Shown: positions 23,371 through 35,462, counted from the first letter of the stretch. The stretch: DNA of 64,000 bases from Neonectria sp. B-13 (GCA_002682825.1 NOKP01000016.1:1577660-1641659), one strand, 5' to 3'. Numbers and translations: made by a program. Notes: generated from the letters alone by a model not told the origin.

Positions 23371-24280
23371 GAAAGAGGATGATACGGGGGCTTTCGATAG
23401 CTATGAGAGTGTATACGAATGGGTAGTTTCAAGATTTATCTGATTCATGCGGGAACGGCTTCAGAGAGAGTTGTACGGAACTCGTCACTTGTGCAAAGCT
23501 AGCAGTTTTGCACCACCTCAAGATCAGCCCAGACAGTAGAATGATTATGCATTCTCCTGTCGCTAATTGTATAACGTCCTTACTGACGAAGCCTTCTTCT
23601 TGTTTAAACATGACAATAAAAACATAGCAGATAATTTAGTAACATTCGAGACACTAGCTACATGCAAACCGTAACTTCTGGTGAAGGCAAGGAGCTTCGT
23701 GCGTGTACGCTTCTTGTCGGTGTAGGATCACCGGCTTTTCTTCCCAGAAATTACGTATGCCTCCAGGTACGCGCCGAACTTCATGGACTGGACTGTGGAT
23801 GTCAACTGTCCCTGGTTAGCCATCAAGGGGCCAGGGGATCAGCGTCTTCACGAACCAACATGGGGCTTCTGTCTCCCATGATACCTTCGCCCTCCGAGAG
23901 TGGGGACGCAACCGCATTGGTTGAGTCTAATTATCTAACTTTCTCCTGATACTACGTTGAGCGATGGAAACGAAGGTGGGTGTTTGGCCCCACCCCCACA
24001 TCTACAACTCCTGACACGATAACAAGGCCCTGTTCTTTGCACAACATGCTCGTCACAACTAGACTCATACCGTTTATCCTCGAGCTCACCGACGGCTGTT
24101 TTTCACTCTCAGCCATACATTGCCTGGTCCAGGTTTTAGTTTTTACCCGCTTCTTGTGTTGATTCGGGTTACTTATACTCTGTCTGCTCTCACATCCGTG
24201 CTGGACAAATTTATGGTAGACACCAATTCACGACAAGCATACGTTATCGCCAATCTAGTGACAGTATCTAAAATATCAAT
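23371..24280. other. intergenic, flavoprotein promoter
   Basis: No supported frame. A plus-strand frame at 23662-23949 has no family resemblance. The right end is the upstream region of the FAD monooxygenase. Confidence 0.5.
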
Positions 24281-26195
24281 ATGGCTACCGATTCCAGCCG
24301 TCTCCCTGCCCACAAGCCTCTTGCAGAGTAAGTGTCACACGTGTGTCTTCCGATCCGGCGAACAGTGCTAACTGTGGTCTAGCAATGTGCCAACCTCCGC
24401 ACCCAGCTCCCACGCACCGCCTATGCACGAAATTAACACCGATGTTCTCATTGTGGGAGCTGGAGTGACTGGGCTCTCGCTTTCGACGCTGTTGAGTGAG
24501 TTCGGGGTGAAGACATTCACGATCGCGCGGCACAGCGGTACAGCACCGGCACCACGTGCGCACATCACGAACCAACGGACTATGGAGGTCTTTCGAGATA
24601 TGGGTATCGAGGGACGGGTAACCGCTGTGTCGATCCCCCTGAAGGAACTGGGCGGGGGGATTATGGCCACCAGTCTGACAGGGACAGAGATCGGGCGTTA
24701 TAGCTGCTATGGGGCAGGCGATCATCAACTCTCCGACTTCGCAAAGTCCAGCCCGTGTGAGATGATGAATTCTCCACAGAATCTTCTCGAACCGGTCCTG
24801 CTGGTGAGGGCACGCGAAATGGGTGCCGACGTTCGCTTCTACCACGAACTGACGCACATCGAGCAGTCGTCTGAAGGTGTTCTGGCTCGAGTGCGTGAGC
24901 GGACCACCCAAACTGAGTATCTGGTTCGGGCTCGTTTTGCGGTCGGAGCTGATGGAGCCCGCTCAGTGGTGGCTAAGCAGATGGGCTTCGGTTTCCAAGG
25001 CAAGCCTGGACTGATGTCCATGCTGACTACGTGGGTGGAGGTCGACTTGTCTCGCTATACGTCCTATCGTCCTGCTTGTATCTACTGGCTTCTGCAGCCG
25101 GGGAATGAATACTGGGTCGGCTCAGGAACGTGTATCTGCGTGCACCCGTTCAACGAATGGACGCTGAATCGGCAGTATGATCCCGCCGACGGGGAACCAG
25201 ACATGTCCAACGAGGCTGCGATCGCATACGCCCGCCAGACACTGGGTCTGGAGGATGAATCATTGCCCATTCACGTCAAGCATGTGAGCAAGTGGGAGGT
25301 CAATCACGTTGTGGCAAACGAGTACCGCCGTGAGCGCATCTTCCTTGCCGGCGACGCGGCTCATCGCCATCCGCCTTCCAGCGGTCTTGGGACCAACAGC
25401 TCTGTGCAGGACGCATACAACCTTGCCTGGAAGCTGGCGTTGGTATTGAAAGGGCAAGCTGGCGACGGGCTACTCGACAGCTATAACCAGGAGCGACAAC
25501 CCATTGGCAAGCAGATAGTAGATCATGCCATCGGTACTCTCTACGAGATGACGCAGCTGGCACCGGTGCTGGGCTTCCAGCGAGGTCAGTCGCGGGAGCA
25601 GGGCTATGCCTCGCTGAAGGAGCTGTTTTCCGATGCTCCAGGCGCAGAAGAGCGGCGCGCAAAGCTGGAAGAGCAGGTCAACCTTGGGAACCGTCGGTCC
25701 AACGCCATCGGTCTGCACATGGGCCAGCGCTATGCAGCATCGAATGCCGTGGTCGGCGATGGGACGCCATTCCCGCCCCGCAAGCGCAATCCGGTGCTCT
25801 ATTACGAGCCGACGACGCATCCAGGCGCTTACCTACCGCACGCGTGGGTGCAGCACGCGGAACGCCGCATCTCCACATTGGACATTCTCGACCACGGGCG
25901 CTTTGGTCTCATCGTCGGCATCGGCGGCAGGCCCTGGGAGTCTGCAGCCACCAAGGTGAGCCAGGAGCTTGGGTTTGAAGTGCCCGTCTATGCTGTCGGC
26001 TACCGCTGCCCTTACGATGATGTCCTCGGCGAGTGGAGGACCCGCCGTGAGATTGGCGACTCCGGCGCCCTCCTCATCCGGCCGGATCGCCATATTGCCT
26101 GGCGCTGTGTCGATTGCCCCGCAGACCCTACGGAAGCCCTTCGCTCGGCTCTTCTATATGTTCTCTCTCGCAATGTGACCAAGGCGGACCTGTGA
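24281..26195 (+). CDS. FAD-dependent aromatic hydroxylase (phenol/dichlorophenol hydroxylase-like)
   Basis: Two exons, 24281-24327 and 24383-26195 (GTAAGT...TAG, phase 2), give 619 residues. This is a group A flavoprotein monooxygenase (PF01494): dinucleotide motif DVLIVGAGVTGLS near residue 40, DG motif VGADGARSVVAKQMG, and GD motif IFLAGDAAHRHPPSSGLGTN near residue 335. A thioredoxin-like C-terminal extension is typical of phenol 2-monooxygenase and TfdB-like enzymes. Such enzymes use NAD(P)H and O2 to add an ortho hydroxyl to a phenolic ring. The short first exon adds a hydrophilic N-tail, not a targeting signal. All cofactor motifs are intact. Its neighbours are the DUF3500 gene with a stop and a dead nitroreductase, so the context supports a xenobiotic or aromatic role only loosely. 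Confidence 0.9.
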
Positions 26196-26972
26196 CGGCA
26201 GCTGTCGGCGCACGCAAGGGTGCTAGCCACGAGCTGGTATGGGAAGAGAGGTGCTGGGGGCTCTGGGGATGGGACGACATACGATAGGACACCGGGAAGC
26301 CAAGCTTTAGCTATTGTAACCTGACATTGTCCTTCATCAGTTTCAGTATAGTTTTCGATATCATGAACCGAGGTCTCTGGAAACACTTGCTTGCGCTTGC
26401 ACTACATCCACGCTGAAGATGCTACAACAGTCATCATACGTCTAATGATCCTATTTGGGTCTGCGAACACATGACAACCTTGACCTTCCCACTTATATGA
26501 TGGGTGGAATTCGTATTTTACTCATTGAAAGGAAGTTAAAACGAAGCGGTTGTATGTTAGATATGCTTACCCTGGGTGCCAGTAGCACCAAGGACCAAGA
26601 TGGTTTTCTGCATGTTGCAGAAGGTGTTCAGAGAGTTCTAGGTTTCGCTCGACTGTAATGCGTCTGTTACTTGTCTGACGCAGTAACACCTGTATGATAA
26701 GATACATAATCACGATTGAGCAGAATAAAATGGCCAGCAGCTTGCACCTTTCTAGTATCTTTATGAGACGTTCACATAGTCGACACTCCCGATTGAGGCT
26801 TGCTCACCAAGAATACCTGCTACATGGGGCTAAGGACAGCCATCAGCGTTCCACCGTTTCTCTTCCAGGTTTCATGGAGTCGACTTGACGAGGGATCGGG
26901 TATTAGTTCGCACATCTCAACCTGTGTTGACAGCACATACGTTTATGCTGAGGTTGTTTCTTGCTCTACATA
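26196..26972. other. intergenic
   Basis: No supported coding frame; short frames of about 60 codons only. Confidence 0.5.
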
Positions 26973-27660
26973 ATGGCTGAACTATTTCTATCTCAGGTCA
27001 AAAACCGTCGCACTTGCTACTCAATCGAGCGCAAATCGCCAATAAGTGACGCCCAAATTCTTGACGTCGCTCGCCAAGTTATTAAACACACGCCGAGCTC
27101 TTTCAACTGCTAGTCAACTCGATTTGTTATTCTTTTACGAGATGACCATATCAGATTCTGGGAAATAGCAAAGGAATGCTTCAAGGCCACCATGTCATGG
27201 GATGAGTACAACCGGTATGAGAAGAAGCTGATCGAGCGTCAGGCAGGATACGGGACCGCAAGTTTCTCCCCCAAGCCTGCTACTGGAACCTGATCACTAT
27301 CCAAAGACGTGATATGAATTTTCCCTTCCTGATCTTCAATAGATTCTTCTATACGAAGACCTAGATGTGATCCTAGATTACGAAATCCGTTTTCCACGAT
27401 TTAAATGGCATCTCCTGGGCTTCTCTGAGCACAACAACGCAATGCAAACATTCAACTTGTGGACGGCACTCCAGCTTGAGGGTTTTAAGTGCAATTTGCA
27501 ACACGTTAACCCAATCGTCGACCAAAAGGTTGTGTCGGAATAGAAAGTTTCTCCGAACTAGTCGTTGAAAGCACAATTGGTTTTCAGAAGTCTAGTTAAA
27601 AGACCTCCCCACAAAAGACCTTCACTCCGACCGAAGATCGCATTTTCGTACATGGTATAG
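26973..27660 (+). pseudogene. nitroreductase (Frm2/Hbn1-like) with three TAG codons
   Basis: Exon 1 (26973-27257) and exon 2 (27343-27660) together match fungal Frm2/Hbn1-type nitroreductases (PF00881) end to end. They read VKNRRTCYSIERKSPISD, KHTPSSFN, DDHIRFWEIAKE and GYGT, then LLYEDLDVIL, FPRFKW, SEHNNAMQTFNLWTALQLEG, CNLQHVNPIVDQ and SLKAQLVF. In-frame TAG codons stand at 27111-27113 (where Gln is expected after HTPSSFN), 27541-27543 and 27559-27561 (both where Trp is expected). The intron between the exons begins GCAAGT, either a GC-AG intron or a mutated GT donor. All three stops fit a CpA to TpA change on one strand. The gene is dead but young, because nearly every other residue is conserved. 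Confidence 0.85.
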
Positions 27661-27889
27661 ATAGTGAAACAACAAAGAATTAAGAAGCTCAGAATAGAGC
27701 AGAACGAATGTTTCAAACAGATATGAACATACGCCAGTCATAGCCCTCGAGAGCAGAACACGCGCGAGGTGAACAAAAGGAAGAAAGAATTTTAAAGCCT
27801 CCTTGTATCTAATTCGCCCAAAATTGAGAGCACCCATTCAAAGTCCAATCGATTTTGATGATCAGCCTTTTCATTTAAATATTTACCTG

Positions 27890-30800
27890 CTACCACATTT
27901 CTTTATTCTCTCCGTAGCCTCCTTCGATCATGAAGTCGCTCATTGTCCTCAGGAGTTGTGAATATCTCGATCCATCCCATTTGCCAAAGTCATCCAATAA
28001 ATGGGCATATTTTAGCAATATCTTTCTTGCTGTGACACCTCCACCTTGTTGAGATTCTCCAGCGAAGGAGACGAGACCACCATATTGTACGAAGTCAAGT
28101 GCAGCATTAGACGAACCTGATCGTCGTCTCCCATTTGAAGACGCACTAGATGTACCACCTTCTGTTGATTTTTCTATGCCCTCACCATTGATAACAGCCC
28201 AGTCGACTTTCTGAAGCAACTCAAACGGCGGCACACCAAGGCTGACATCCTTGTGCTCGGATACGAAGAGATACAGGCTGAGCACAAGCGCCGAGACGAA
28301 TAACAACAGATCTGGCCTTGTAAAGCGTGATTCACGGACCCGCGATGAGTCTAGAATGTCAAATATCTGAGCCGCATGTAGTATCGCCCTTCGAGCACCA
28401 GCTGACCGGGACCATTTGGCAACGCTTACTAGAGCCGTTGAAGCAGCCTCCAAACCGTCGCGACCAGAAGCAACTTCCAATAGATCCAGATCTGCTGTCA
28501 AAGTAATACATAGGTCGTTCCACGCCAGTGCAGTGATCATGCTTTTGCCATGGACAACGCCTGGATAAATAGTTGGTAGCAATAAGACAGAAGTGACAAT
28601 GTCCTTAGCCCTGCTATCCATGGCAAGTGCTTCAGCGGGACTGAACGAATGAGCCTCGGAAAAGTTGCTGCTCTCAGCCAATAGCCTAGTACGGGCAGCG
28701 GCAATCTGAAGATGTAGGGCGTGAAGTAATGTTTGGACTGAGATGTGGTTAAGTGTAGGCGGTGCAGCCGCATGGAAATTCCGGATGTTTATTCGCGACA
28801 TTGTGAGTTGTACTCCGCTGGTAGTAGCCTCCAGGAAAGTTGCGGAAGTTGAGGCCTCGAAGAGGACATCTTCACATGGTAAATGAAGCTCTACCTTATC
28901 CATGTCTACTACTCCCGCGGTGCTCATTAGGCGGGTGTACGCCATGTCTAGCCACAGAAGATAGATGATCATTCTGGCTCTTGTTAGTCAGCTCGGCTTC
29001 CCAGGGTTGAGAAACTTGCCGTTTAGTAGACTCGACGCGAGACCAGGCCCTCCACGAGCCTTCGGGATCAGAGGGACCCCAGTGAAGCTGCAAAGCGAGG
29101 TCATCGCCGTGGCCCGCAGCGAAGAGACCATGCTTTTCCGCAATCTAGTAAGAGCAAATGTATTAAATGTCAAAGGTTCATGTGTAGTAGTTCTCTTATT
29201 ACTCACATGGAGCATTTGCGCACAAAGCATGTGTGCCCGACACTCGTCGACGTCATCCTATACAGGGTCAGCGAGATCCAGAGATCCGGAATGGACCAAA
29301 ACCAGGGTGCTGGAGTCCATACAAAAAGGCCGAGGGCTAGATACACCACCACTAAAGCAGAGGCTAGAGCCAGGAGGAGCTCCCCGGGCGGACACTGACC
29401 GATGGCTTTGGATGTCAAGTCGTTGTGACAAGATCGCATCAATTTCTGACCACGAAGTCAGCACAAGTATTCACTTGTTGGGAAATTCCGCGGTGGAACA
29501 ACGTACTTTAAGATATCGAAGGACGAAGGACTTGTTGCGTATAGGGTCTAGGTACGACAGACCGACCAGGCACATTGGAAGCAATAACGAATTTGGAGTA
29601 CTTCTTGCATCGAAAGTAGCTTTGTGAATGAAAGGCAAGTTAGGATGGAAAAATAGGAAGAAAAAGTCCAAACTTGAGTCAAGAAGCTCGATGGGAGGGA
29701 ATTCACCCTCTGAGACCGATGGCGATTTCTCGAGGCTGTCTTCTGAAGGAGACCAAGCCGTCGAAAGCAACTCGGTATCGACAAAGTCGTCGTGACCAAC
29801 AAGATCATCGAGCTCTTTGCAGTACTGAATCAGTTCATTCCTGCACTCCTCGTCCATACTCCATCTCGAGGTCTGATGGGTTCTAGGTGCTGGCTGCATA
29901 GAATGGGAACCAGACGCTGAGGGCCTCGAGAAGATGTTGTCTGTCTCATGATGGACAACTTGATGCCACAATTTTCGAATGAGCCGTACTCCGGGTTTCG
30001 GTCTTTGCCTTGACCATAGCCGCTTAATTCGCCCCAGTTGCTCCACAGAGAAGGCCATTGGAGGGCTGCCGGTCTTCTCACCGGGCATCTCAGGGTTGCC
30101 GAAGTCCAGGCAGTCCATTATGCCTGGGCTCAAACGTAGCTCACCGCCCGGCGAAATATGTCCAAGACCGTAGTCATGGGCATTGAAAATAGGTTCATCT
30201 TGGAATTGATCCGCCTTATTACTATCTTCAGGGTGAAATGGCGAAGGCAATTCAATGTTAAACTGTGTCGCAGAAGTCTGCGAAACTTCCGGTTGGAGAC
30301 GGACGATCGAAGCCACCTGTTTACAGGGTTCCACGTTTCCCGAAGCAATTCCCGCTTGATTCTGCACTCCGTGCTGATGTGAGGGTTGAAATCTGGGAGT
30401 GTGTTTGCCGGACAATTGGCCCGAAACAATGTAAGTGCTTGTGCTTAGAGCTGTCGTCGTCTCAGGCCTAGAAACACCTTCAAAAACAGCTCCAAAGATT
30501 GGAGGCATAGCGGCCCAATCTTCTGGCGCAAAGTCATTCAGACTATCTAGCCTAGTGGAGTCCAACCAACGAGGACTGACAGGATGCAGGGCTGCACACA
30601 TTTCTGGGTCGATGAGATCCTCTTGAGACTGTGCTTCGAGGAGGTTCTCGATGTTCGAGGGGGACGGAATGCTTTGCAGCAAAGATTTGTGTGCCAATAA
30701 TGGCCGATGGTTTGCAGAAGATGTTCCGCTAGAAGACGAAGTTGATGGTTGCTCAGGAGTTGGTACAGAGATTTGTTGAAGGTCCGAGGAAGCAGCAAAC

Positions 30801-31288
30801 GACATGAGAACGGGCTCGTGACTGTGTCTAGTGGCGGCAACCTCTGCATTTCTCGGCCTGGCTTGGTCGCTGGGGACGGGAGCCCTATCTACGCTGTCGT
30901 CTGCGGAGGCGTTTGGTCTTTGTCGGTCCTTATTGTCATTGATGGAGTGGGTTTGGAGATGTCGAGCGAGGACATCACTTCTCTCATGCATCAGCCATCA
31001 ATCTCGAAGCCACTTGGGCTGCTGATCACACCAGGGCAGGAATCGAGCAGACGTACCTCCTGGCATAACTTCTGCCGCACTCGTGGCATTTGAAAGGCTT
31101 CTCGCCGGTGTCTGCAACATCAAATCAGCCAAAGTCAAAGGCGTCCCTATGATGGCTTGTCTTCAGCGACGTCGATGCGGCATACGTGATCTTTGATGGC
31201 GCTTGAGATGTTCCTCCTTGGTGAATGTGCGATCACAGTACGCGCAACGCTTTTGTAAGCCCCGGGGGCGTATCCCACGATTAGACAT
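27890..31288 (-). CDS. C2H2 zinc-finger plus fungal_trans transcription factor
   Basis: Seven exons (31288-31186, 31111-31057, 30980-29507, 29445-29323, 29257-29207, 29144-29020, 28979-27890) with agreeing phases give 1006 residues. Two N-terminal C2H2 fingers (CAYCDRTFTKEEHLKRHQRSH and CHECGRSYARRSDVLARHLQTH, linked by TGEKPF) are assembled only after splicing. A Ser/Pro-rich middle follows, then a fungal-specific regulatory domain (PF04082-like) with DFFFLFFHPNLPFIHKATF, AHMLCAQMLH, GLFAAG and IIYLLWLDMAYTR. Intron 6 has a GC donor (GCAAGT) and a strong CTGACTAAC branch site. Regulators of this build usually control metabolism or development. It reads away from the nitroreductase relic; the divergent right-hand neighbour is the AhpD-like relic. 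Confidence 0.85.
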
Positions 31289-32244
31289 GGCGAGCCCAAC
31301 CCAGGCATTCACAGGAACAATGGGCGCGGGGTCCTTTGAATGCGAATGTTTGTAATACAGCCCGGTCAACCGAGGAGCTCTGATACGCAGCTACGTAGTA
31401 ATTACAAGTGCCGACCCGCTGTGAAATTAATTGTGTTGCCGACGCAACCCTTGAGACGTGAACCAAGCCAGGGACTGCCGAGCCAAGGTTTTTGCTACCC
31501 CGCAATCCATTGTCTTGGACGGAACGGAACTGGCACCGAGTATTCCGTGCTATGGGCCAGAAGTTTGACCGTGGCCATGGCGTCATTGACAAAGTTGCCA
31601 TGAAGAGATCAATCTTCGGGCGTTAGCAGTTGATAGCTCTGTCTGATCCAGGTTGTAGCCATTGTTGGAGGGACCTGTCTTATTTATTCCGTGTGGCACC
31701 GCAGACAAAAATTTATAGAACACTCTGCAGACGCGCCTGGCGTAATCTCATAGTCTAGTCTTCTTCGTACATTGTACTGGAACACTGCCCACATGTCGGT
31801 CCAGGGATTGGTGGGGTAAGTGGGATAGGCTTCGTGGGGCCTGCTTAGTATTACAATGTGTACTTCCAGCCCGGCCTTCAGCTTTCACCGTTGACAACCT
31901 TGCCTCTCTATCCAAGCCTTTCGTCGAACACATTTGTTGTTACTCTCTGCGTCAGCAAGCATCAATGGTTGAGATATTCAACAGAGCTAGGAAATATGCC
32001 GGATTGGGATAGCGATATCTTCATGTCCGAATGGGACAAGAAGTATGTCTCTACCAACGTCAAAGCCGGTTCACGACCATATGACAAGGCTTTTTCCCGG
32101 CACTCAATTCTGAAGTGGCCAATTCACGACCAGAACTACAAGCTTATAGCTTCGCAATCATTGTACGTTTGGAAACCCAACTACATGCACCTAAAGTCAC
32201 CGTTGTTATCTAACGTTGATAGTCGACTGCATGCTGCGCCGTAG
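31289..32244. other. regulator promoter and unresolved 5' part of the AhpD-like gene
   Basis: The left part is the promoter of the C2H2 regulator. Between about 31890 and 32200 plus-strand frames such as SLSKPFVEHICCYSL and RKYAGLG may be 5' exons of the AhpD-like relic, but I cannot join them with confidence. Confidence 0.4.
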
Positions 32245-32921
32245 GCCGTGCAGATATCGTTGGGCGATTCTTCGATGATATCACGGCCGATTCAGCCCCT
32301 GACATCTCAAAGCAGATTTTTCTTTGCCTTCGAGAAGCCATCACCATCGTGTTCCCATACCTTGGAATGCCAGCCTGTATCCCAGCCTGTTATGGAATGA
32401 TTGGTGTTATACAGCGAAAGGGCACCGCATTTGCCTCCACGAAAGTCCTCCAAAAGACCACCATTGATGAAGAAGATGTACACAAAGGTCGTGAGCTCCG
32501 TACCAGAATCTACAGTGGAGTTGGGAATTGAGAGATCTTCGGCTTGATGGATACATATTTTACTGATTTGTGTAAGTCGATCGAAGTAAGGGATGGTTGG
32601 TTGCGGCGTTGTCTAATCATGCTATTAGTTACCTGTTCCACGGTTGTTACTTGGGGCTATCTCATAGCAAAAGCGAACGAGGAAGTCTTTCAAGCACAGG
32701 AATCACACTTGATTATTGCGGCTACAATACTGGCACTGGGAGCTACTCGACAGACGAAAAGTCATACAAAGGCTACGTTGGGTATTGGGAACTCTGTGGA
32801 TTGCGTGAAGGCTGTGGTGGAAGTTGTCACAAAGATTGCAGAATGGGCAGATCGTCCGGTTGCCACGTTCGATGTAGATGACCTTTCTCGACAGATCCAG
32901 GCCGCGCTGAAAAACCAATGA
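32245..32921 (+). pseudogene. AhpD/carboxymuconolactone-decarboxylase-like protein, one TGA
   Basis: After a TAG acceptor at 32244, the frame reads GRADIVGRFFDDITADS, LREAITIVFPYLGMPACIPA and ATIDEED-like segments to GVGN. It meets TGA at 32529-32531 and continues in frame with EIFGLMDTYFTDL. A canonical GTAAGT...TAG intron (32572-32628) leads to VVTWGYLIAKANEEVF, GATRQTKSHTKATLGIGNS and the end at 32921. The two-lobed pattern resembles fungal AhpD-like proteins (PF02627 superfamily), where REAxxxVxPYxG and a HxKxxLxxG block recur. The catalytic CxxC of true AhpD is not evident. The stop could come from CGA to TGA. The 5' exons are unresolved. Function in the family is largely unknown. Confidence 0.65.
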
Positions 32922-33378
32922 CTTCATAAGTAGATATTAAAGTCGAGAGGGGAAAAGCACCGACAGCTTGCGCTTTACGTTTCTGAGCCTTACGTCTCCA
33001 GTGCATGTGCCGCATCAAACTAGTCATCGTTGGGCATCGAGTGTTCGTATAAACAGTAGAAGAGCTAGACGCTATCTAAATAACAGTCTCGAAACCTCTG
33101 GGTCACCGTTTGACAGTTGCTGGCCCGCGTAAGTTGAGGTTCAACAACAACGCCTAGACTGCTGAAGAATTGTTGAGCTTTCTGCAGGCAGGGACTCTCA
33201 CGGCCCGCGAACTAGTTAGCGAAGACTTGTTCAGCGCAAGTCCAATTTGAATTATGCCAAACATAGTGCGTTCTGCCCCAAGTTTCCCCCATCCAGGTAT
33301 TGCATTCGGCAATGCCGTAACGCATGATGCAACACGGTCTTCTGTAATCCTAGAGAATAGACCACGAGAAAATCTAGT
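32922..33378. other. intergenic
   Basis: No supported coding signal; the missing N-terminal part of the FAH-like fragment is not found here. Confidence 0.5.
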
Positions 33379-33684
33379 TTGCTGACAGTCTCAGTTGAGG
33401 AGACCGGTAGAGCTCCTCCTCCGTATCCATCGATTTTTATCAAACCGTGTCGGGCCGTTACGGGTTGGGACAGCGACATCCGTATACCAAAAATTGCAAT
33501 AAACGATCAACTGGATTACGAAGGGGAGCTGGTGGGTCTCGCAGCCTGGGGGAATCTCTCATTGCTAACTTTACCGTAGGCCATTGTGATTGGGAAAGAA
33601 AGCAAGGACATCTCTATCCAGAATGCTCTGGAACATGTGGCAGGGTATGGTGTTGTGAATGATGTCTCTAGATGCAGAAACTAG
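33379..33684 (+). pseudogene. fumarylacetoacetate hydrolase (FAH) family fragment
   Basis: Two exon pieces, 33379-33531 and 33580-33684, joined by a GTGGGT...TAG intron in phase 0, encode the middle of an FAH-family protein (PF01557). They give PPPYPSIFIKPCRAVTGWDSDIRIP, then LDYEGELAIVIGKESKDIS and VAGYGVVNDVS. The metal-binding E-x-E of YEGEL and the D of NDVS are present. The N-terminal approach (RCIGLNY-type) and everything after NDVS, including the GF.GP and third metal-ligand parts, are missing; a TAG closes the frame at 33682. FAH-family enzymes cleave C-C bonds or decarboxylate diketo acids in aromatic catabolism. This is a fragment, not a working gene. Confidence 0.75.
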
Positions 33685-33755
33685 GCTTCCAAGCCATCGC
33701 TGAATTCCTATGACCTCCCACAGAGACTAAGACATATGGCAACATCCTGCAGGAT

Positions 33756-34567
33756 TTATTGGCCCACATTCCTCGCTGTCAGGGCCTTCCAAGACCGGCG
33801 ATTGGTAACCCTACTCCACCAAGCCCTTACATGTGTTCTTGAATCAATTTCGTGCTCTAGGCCTAGACGACTCGACAAGAACTGAACCATGGGTGCATGA
33901 TATGCATCTACCAGGCTGAAACTATTGCCAGCAAGGCCCTCCTGCTTGCCTAGAATGTTGTCGTAGTAGTCCAAGCACTCTGAAACCTTTCTCTGAAATA
34001 ATTGTACCGTGTGCTGATCTGGTTCACCATGCCCTAACTTCCTGGTTTATTAATGAGTTGGTGTCTCCAATCGACGAGTACAGCTGCTAAGAGGCAAACA
34101 AATCGGCAACGTACTGTTTAAAGATCTTCTCGTAAGCTAAGCCTTCAATGGCAGGGTCAAAATAAGAATACCCGACACTATTTGCTTGCTCAAACAGGCC
34201 AAGATCTTCAACATTGAGCGGAGGAGTCAGGGGACTGTCGTATTTCGCCACAAGATATCGACAGATGGCGCGAGACTCGAATAGCTTTGTACCATCTTGC
34301 TCGAAAACGGGTACCTTTCCAAAGGGATGGTTCTCGGCTAGGAACAGAGGAGACTGCAGATGTCGGAATTCCGATATGTCAGGTTCAGTACGCTCCACAG
34401 TTCTATAGAAGAGTGGAATCGGACAAGGGACCTCATGGACATACGCGATGCTCTCCTTTCACGAGATCTACCGAGAGAAGTTCGTATGGGAGCTCGAGCT
34501 CTTCCAGCAAAAGAAGAACTCTTTGCGTTCTCGTGGAATGAATTGTGCCGGTCACAAGAATAGTCAT
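33756..34567 (-). CDS. glutathione S-transferase (theta/phi-like)
   Basis: Three exons, 34567-34445, 34353-34115 and 34041-33756, phases 0 and 2, give 215 residues. The thioredoxin-fold domain shows STRTQRVLLLLEELELPYEL, the cis-Pro segment GKVPVFEQDG and the glutathione-contact ESRAICRYLVAKY. The all-helical domain has FDPAIEGLAYEKIF and FSLVDAYHAPMV. The catalytic Ser/Thr is probably in the STRTQR stretch. Reading only the longest frames would suggest two fragments; splicing joins them cleanly, so I consider it intact. GSTs of this class conjugate or isomerise electrophiles, including maleyl-type intermediates. It sits between an FAH fragment and a pathway-type regulator, which fits a detoxification or ring-catabolic cluster. 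Confidence 0.88.
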
Positions 34568-35462
34568 ACTGGTTATGAAGACGCCAGTTATGCCCTTTGC
34601 TAGCAGAACCCAAAGTTTGAAAGTATGAGCAATAGGCCGTCGTGCTCCGAGTCCGATCAGCGATATTAGAAATTAAATGAATAAAATTATGGTAACAGTG
34701 GAGGGCTTCGATTAGCTTTGGCAGGGGCTGCATTTCAGCCGCCTTGCATTGCTCCGCGGTGAGCTAGTAACGGCGTCATTCCGTAATCGATACTTCCATT
34801 CCGAAATCCCTAAATCCCTAAATCCCGTTACCACGATGAAACTACCGACCTCGCTACCACTCTTTGCTTCCCCAGACCCCGCATCTTCGGAACCTGACGT
34901 CCGAAGGCCAGTAGTACTCAATAGATATTATGCATAAAGGACTTCGACCAGGGTGCAATATGCACTTGTTTTATTACCGGCTAGCCATATTTCCCCAAAC
35001 CCGCTTACCATAACGTGACAGGTTAGATACAGGTAGACAAACAGTGTCATCACCTTGGAGACTGCTAGCTAGAAAAGCGCCAAGATGGAGGCGTCCAAGA
35101 GGTAAACTTAGTAGTGCCTTGGAATATTCTCAAAATTTCCCGTTTCCCCAAGCTACGTAGCCTTCGCTACCAACACTTTTTGATGCAACGCAGCCGTGCT
35201 ACCTAGAACGGAGAGTGCCCTGTAATGGATTAGTGGGCCCTTTGCACTAAGTCGCCAAGTCGCTGATCTTCCCCGGAGTATACGGGTACTCTGCAGGCTA
35301 GTTGGATATGCGTGTCCTTAGTGCGATTGTCACAACTGCGGGGATGAACAAATCTAAACCCGAGCTCTCTTCTAGACCGTACCACTGTCAACTCTCACAC
35401 CTCTTTTGGTTGAACTTACTTGCAATAACCACGTACAAGAGAGCGTATATCAGGGATTCCCG
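34568..35462. other. divergent intergenic region between GST and Zn2Cys6 regulator
   Basis: Holds the promoters of both genes. Near 34803-34823 there is a short CCCTAAAT tandem (two and a half units). No supported frame. Confidence 0.55.

Noticed and set aside
29507..34400. GST and C2H2 regulator as sets of broken fragments
   Set aside because: The longest open frames look like fragments, but canonical (plus one GC-AG) introns join them in phase with complete family motifs.
34803..34823. CCCTAAAT tandem as an interstitial telomere repeat
   Set aside because: Only about two and a half 8-base units, and the unit differs from the CCCTAA fungal telomere repeat; too short to interpret.
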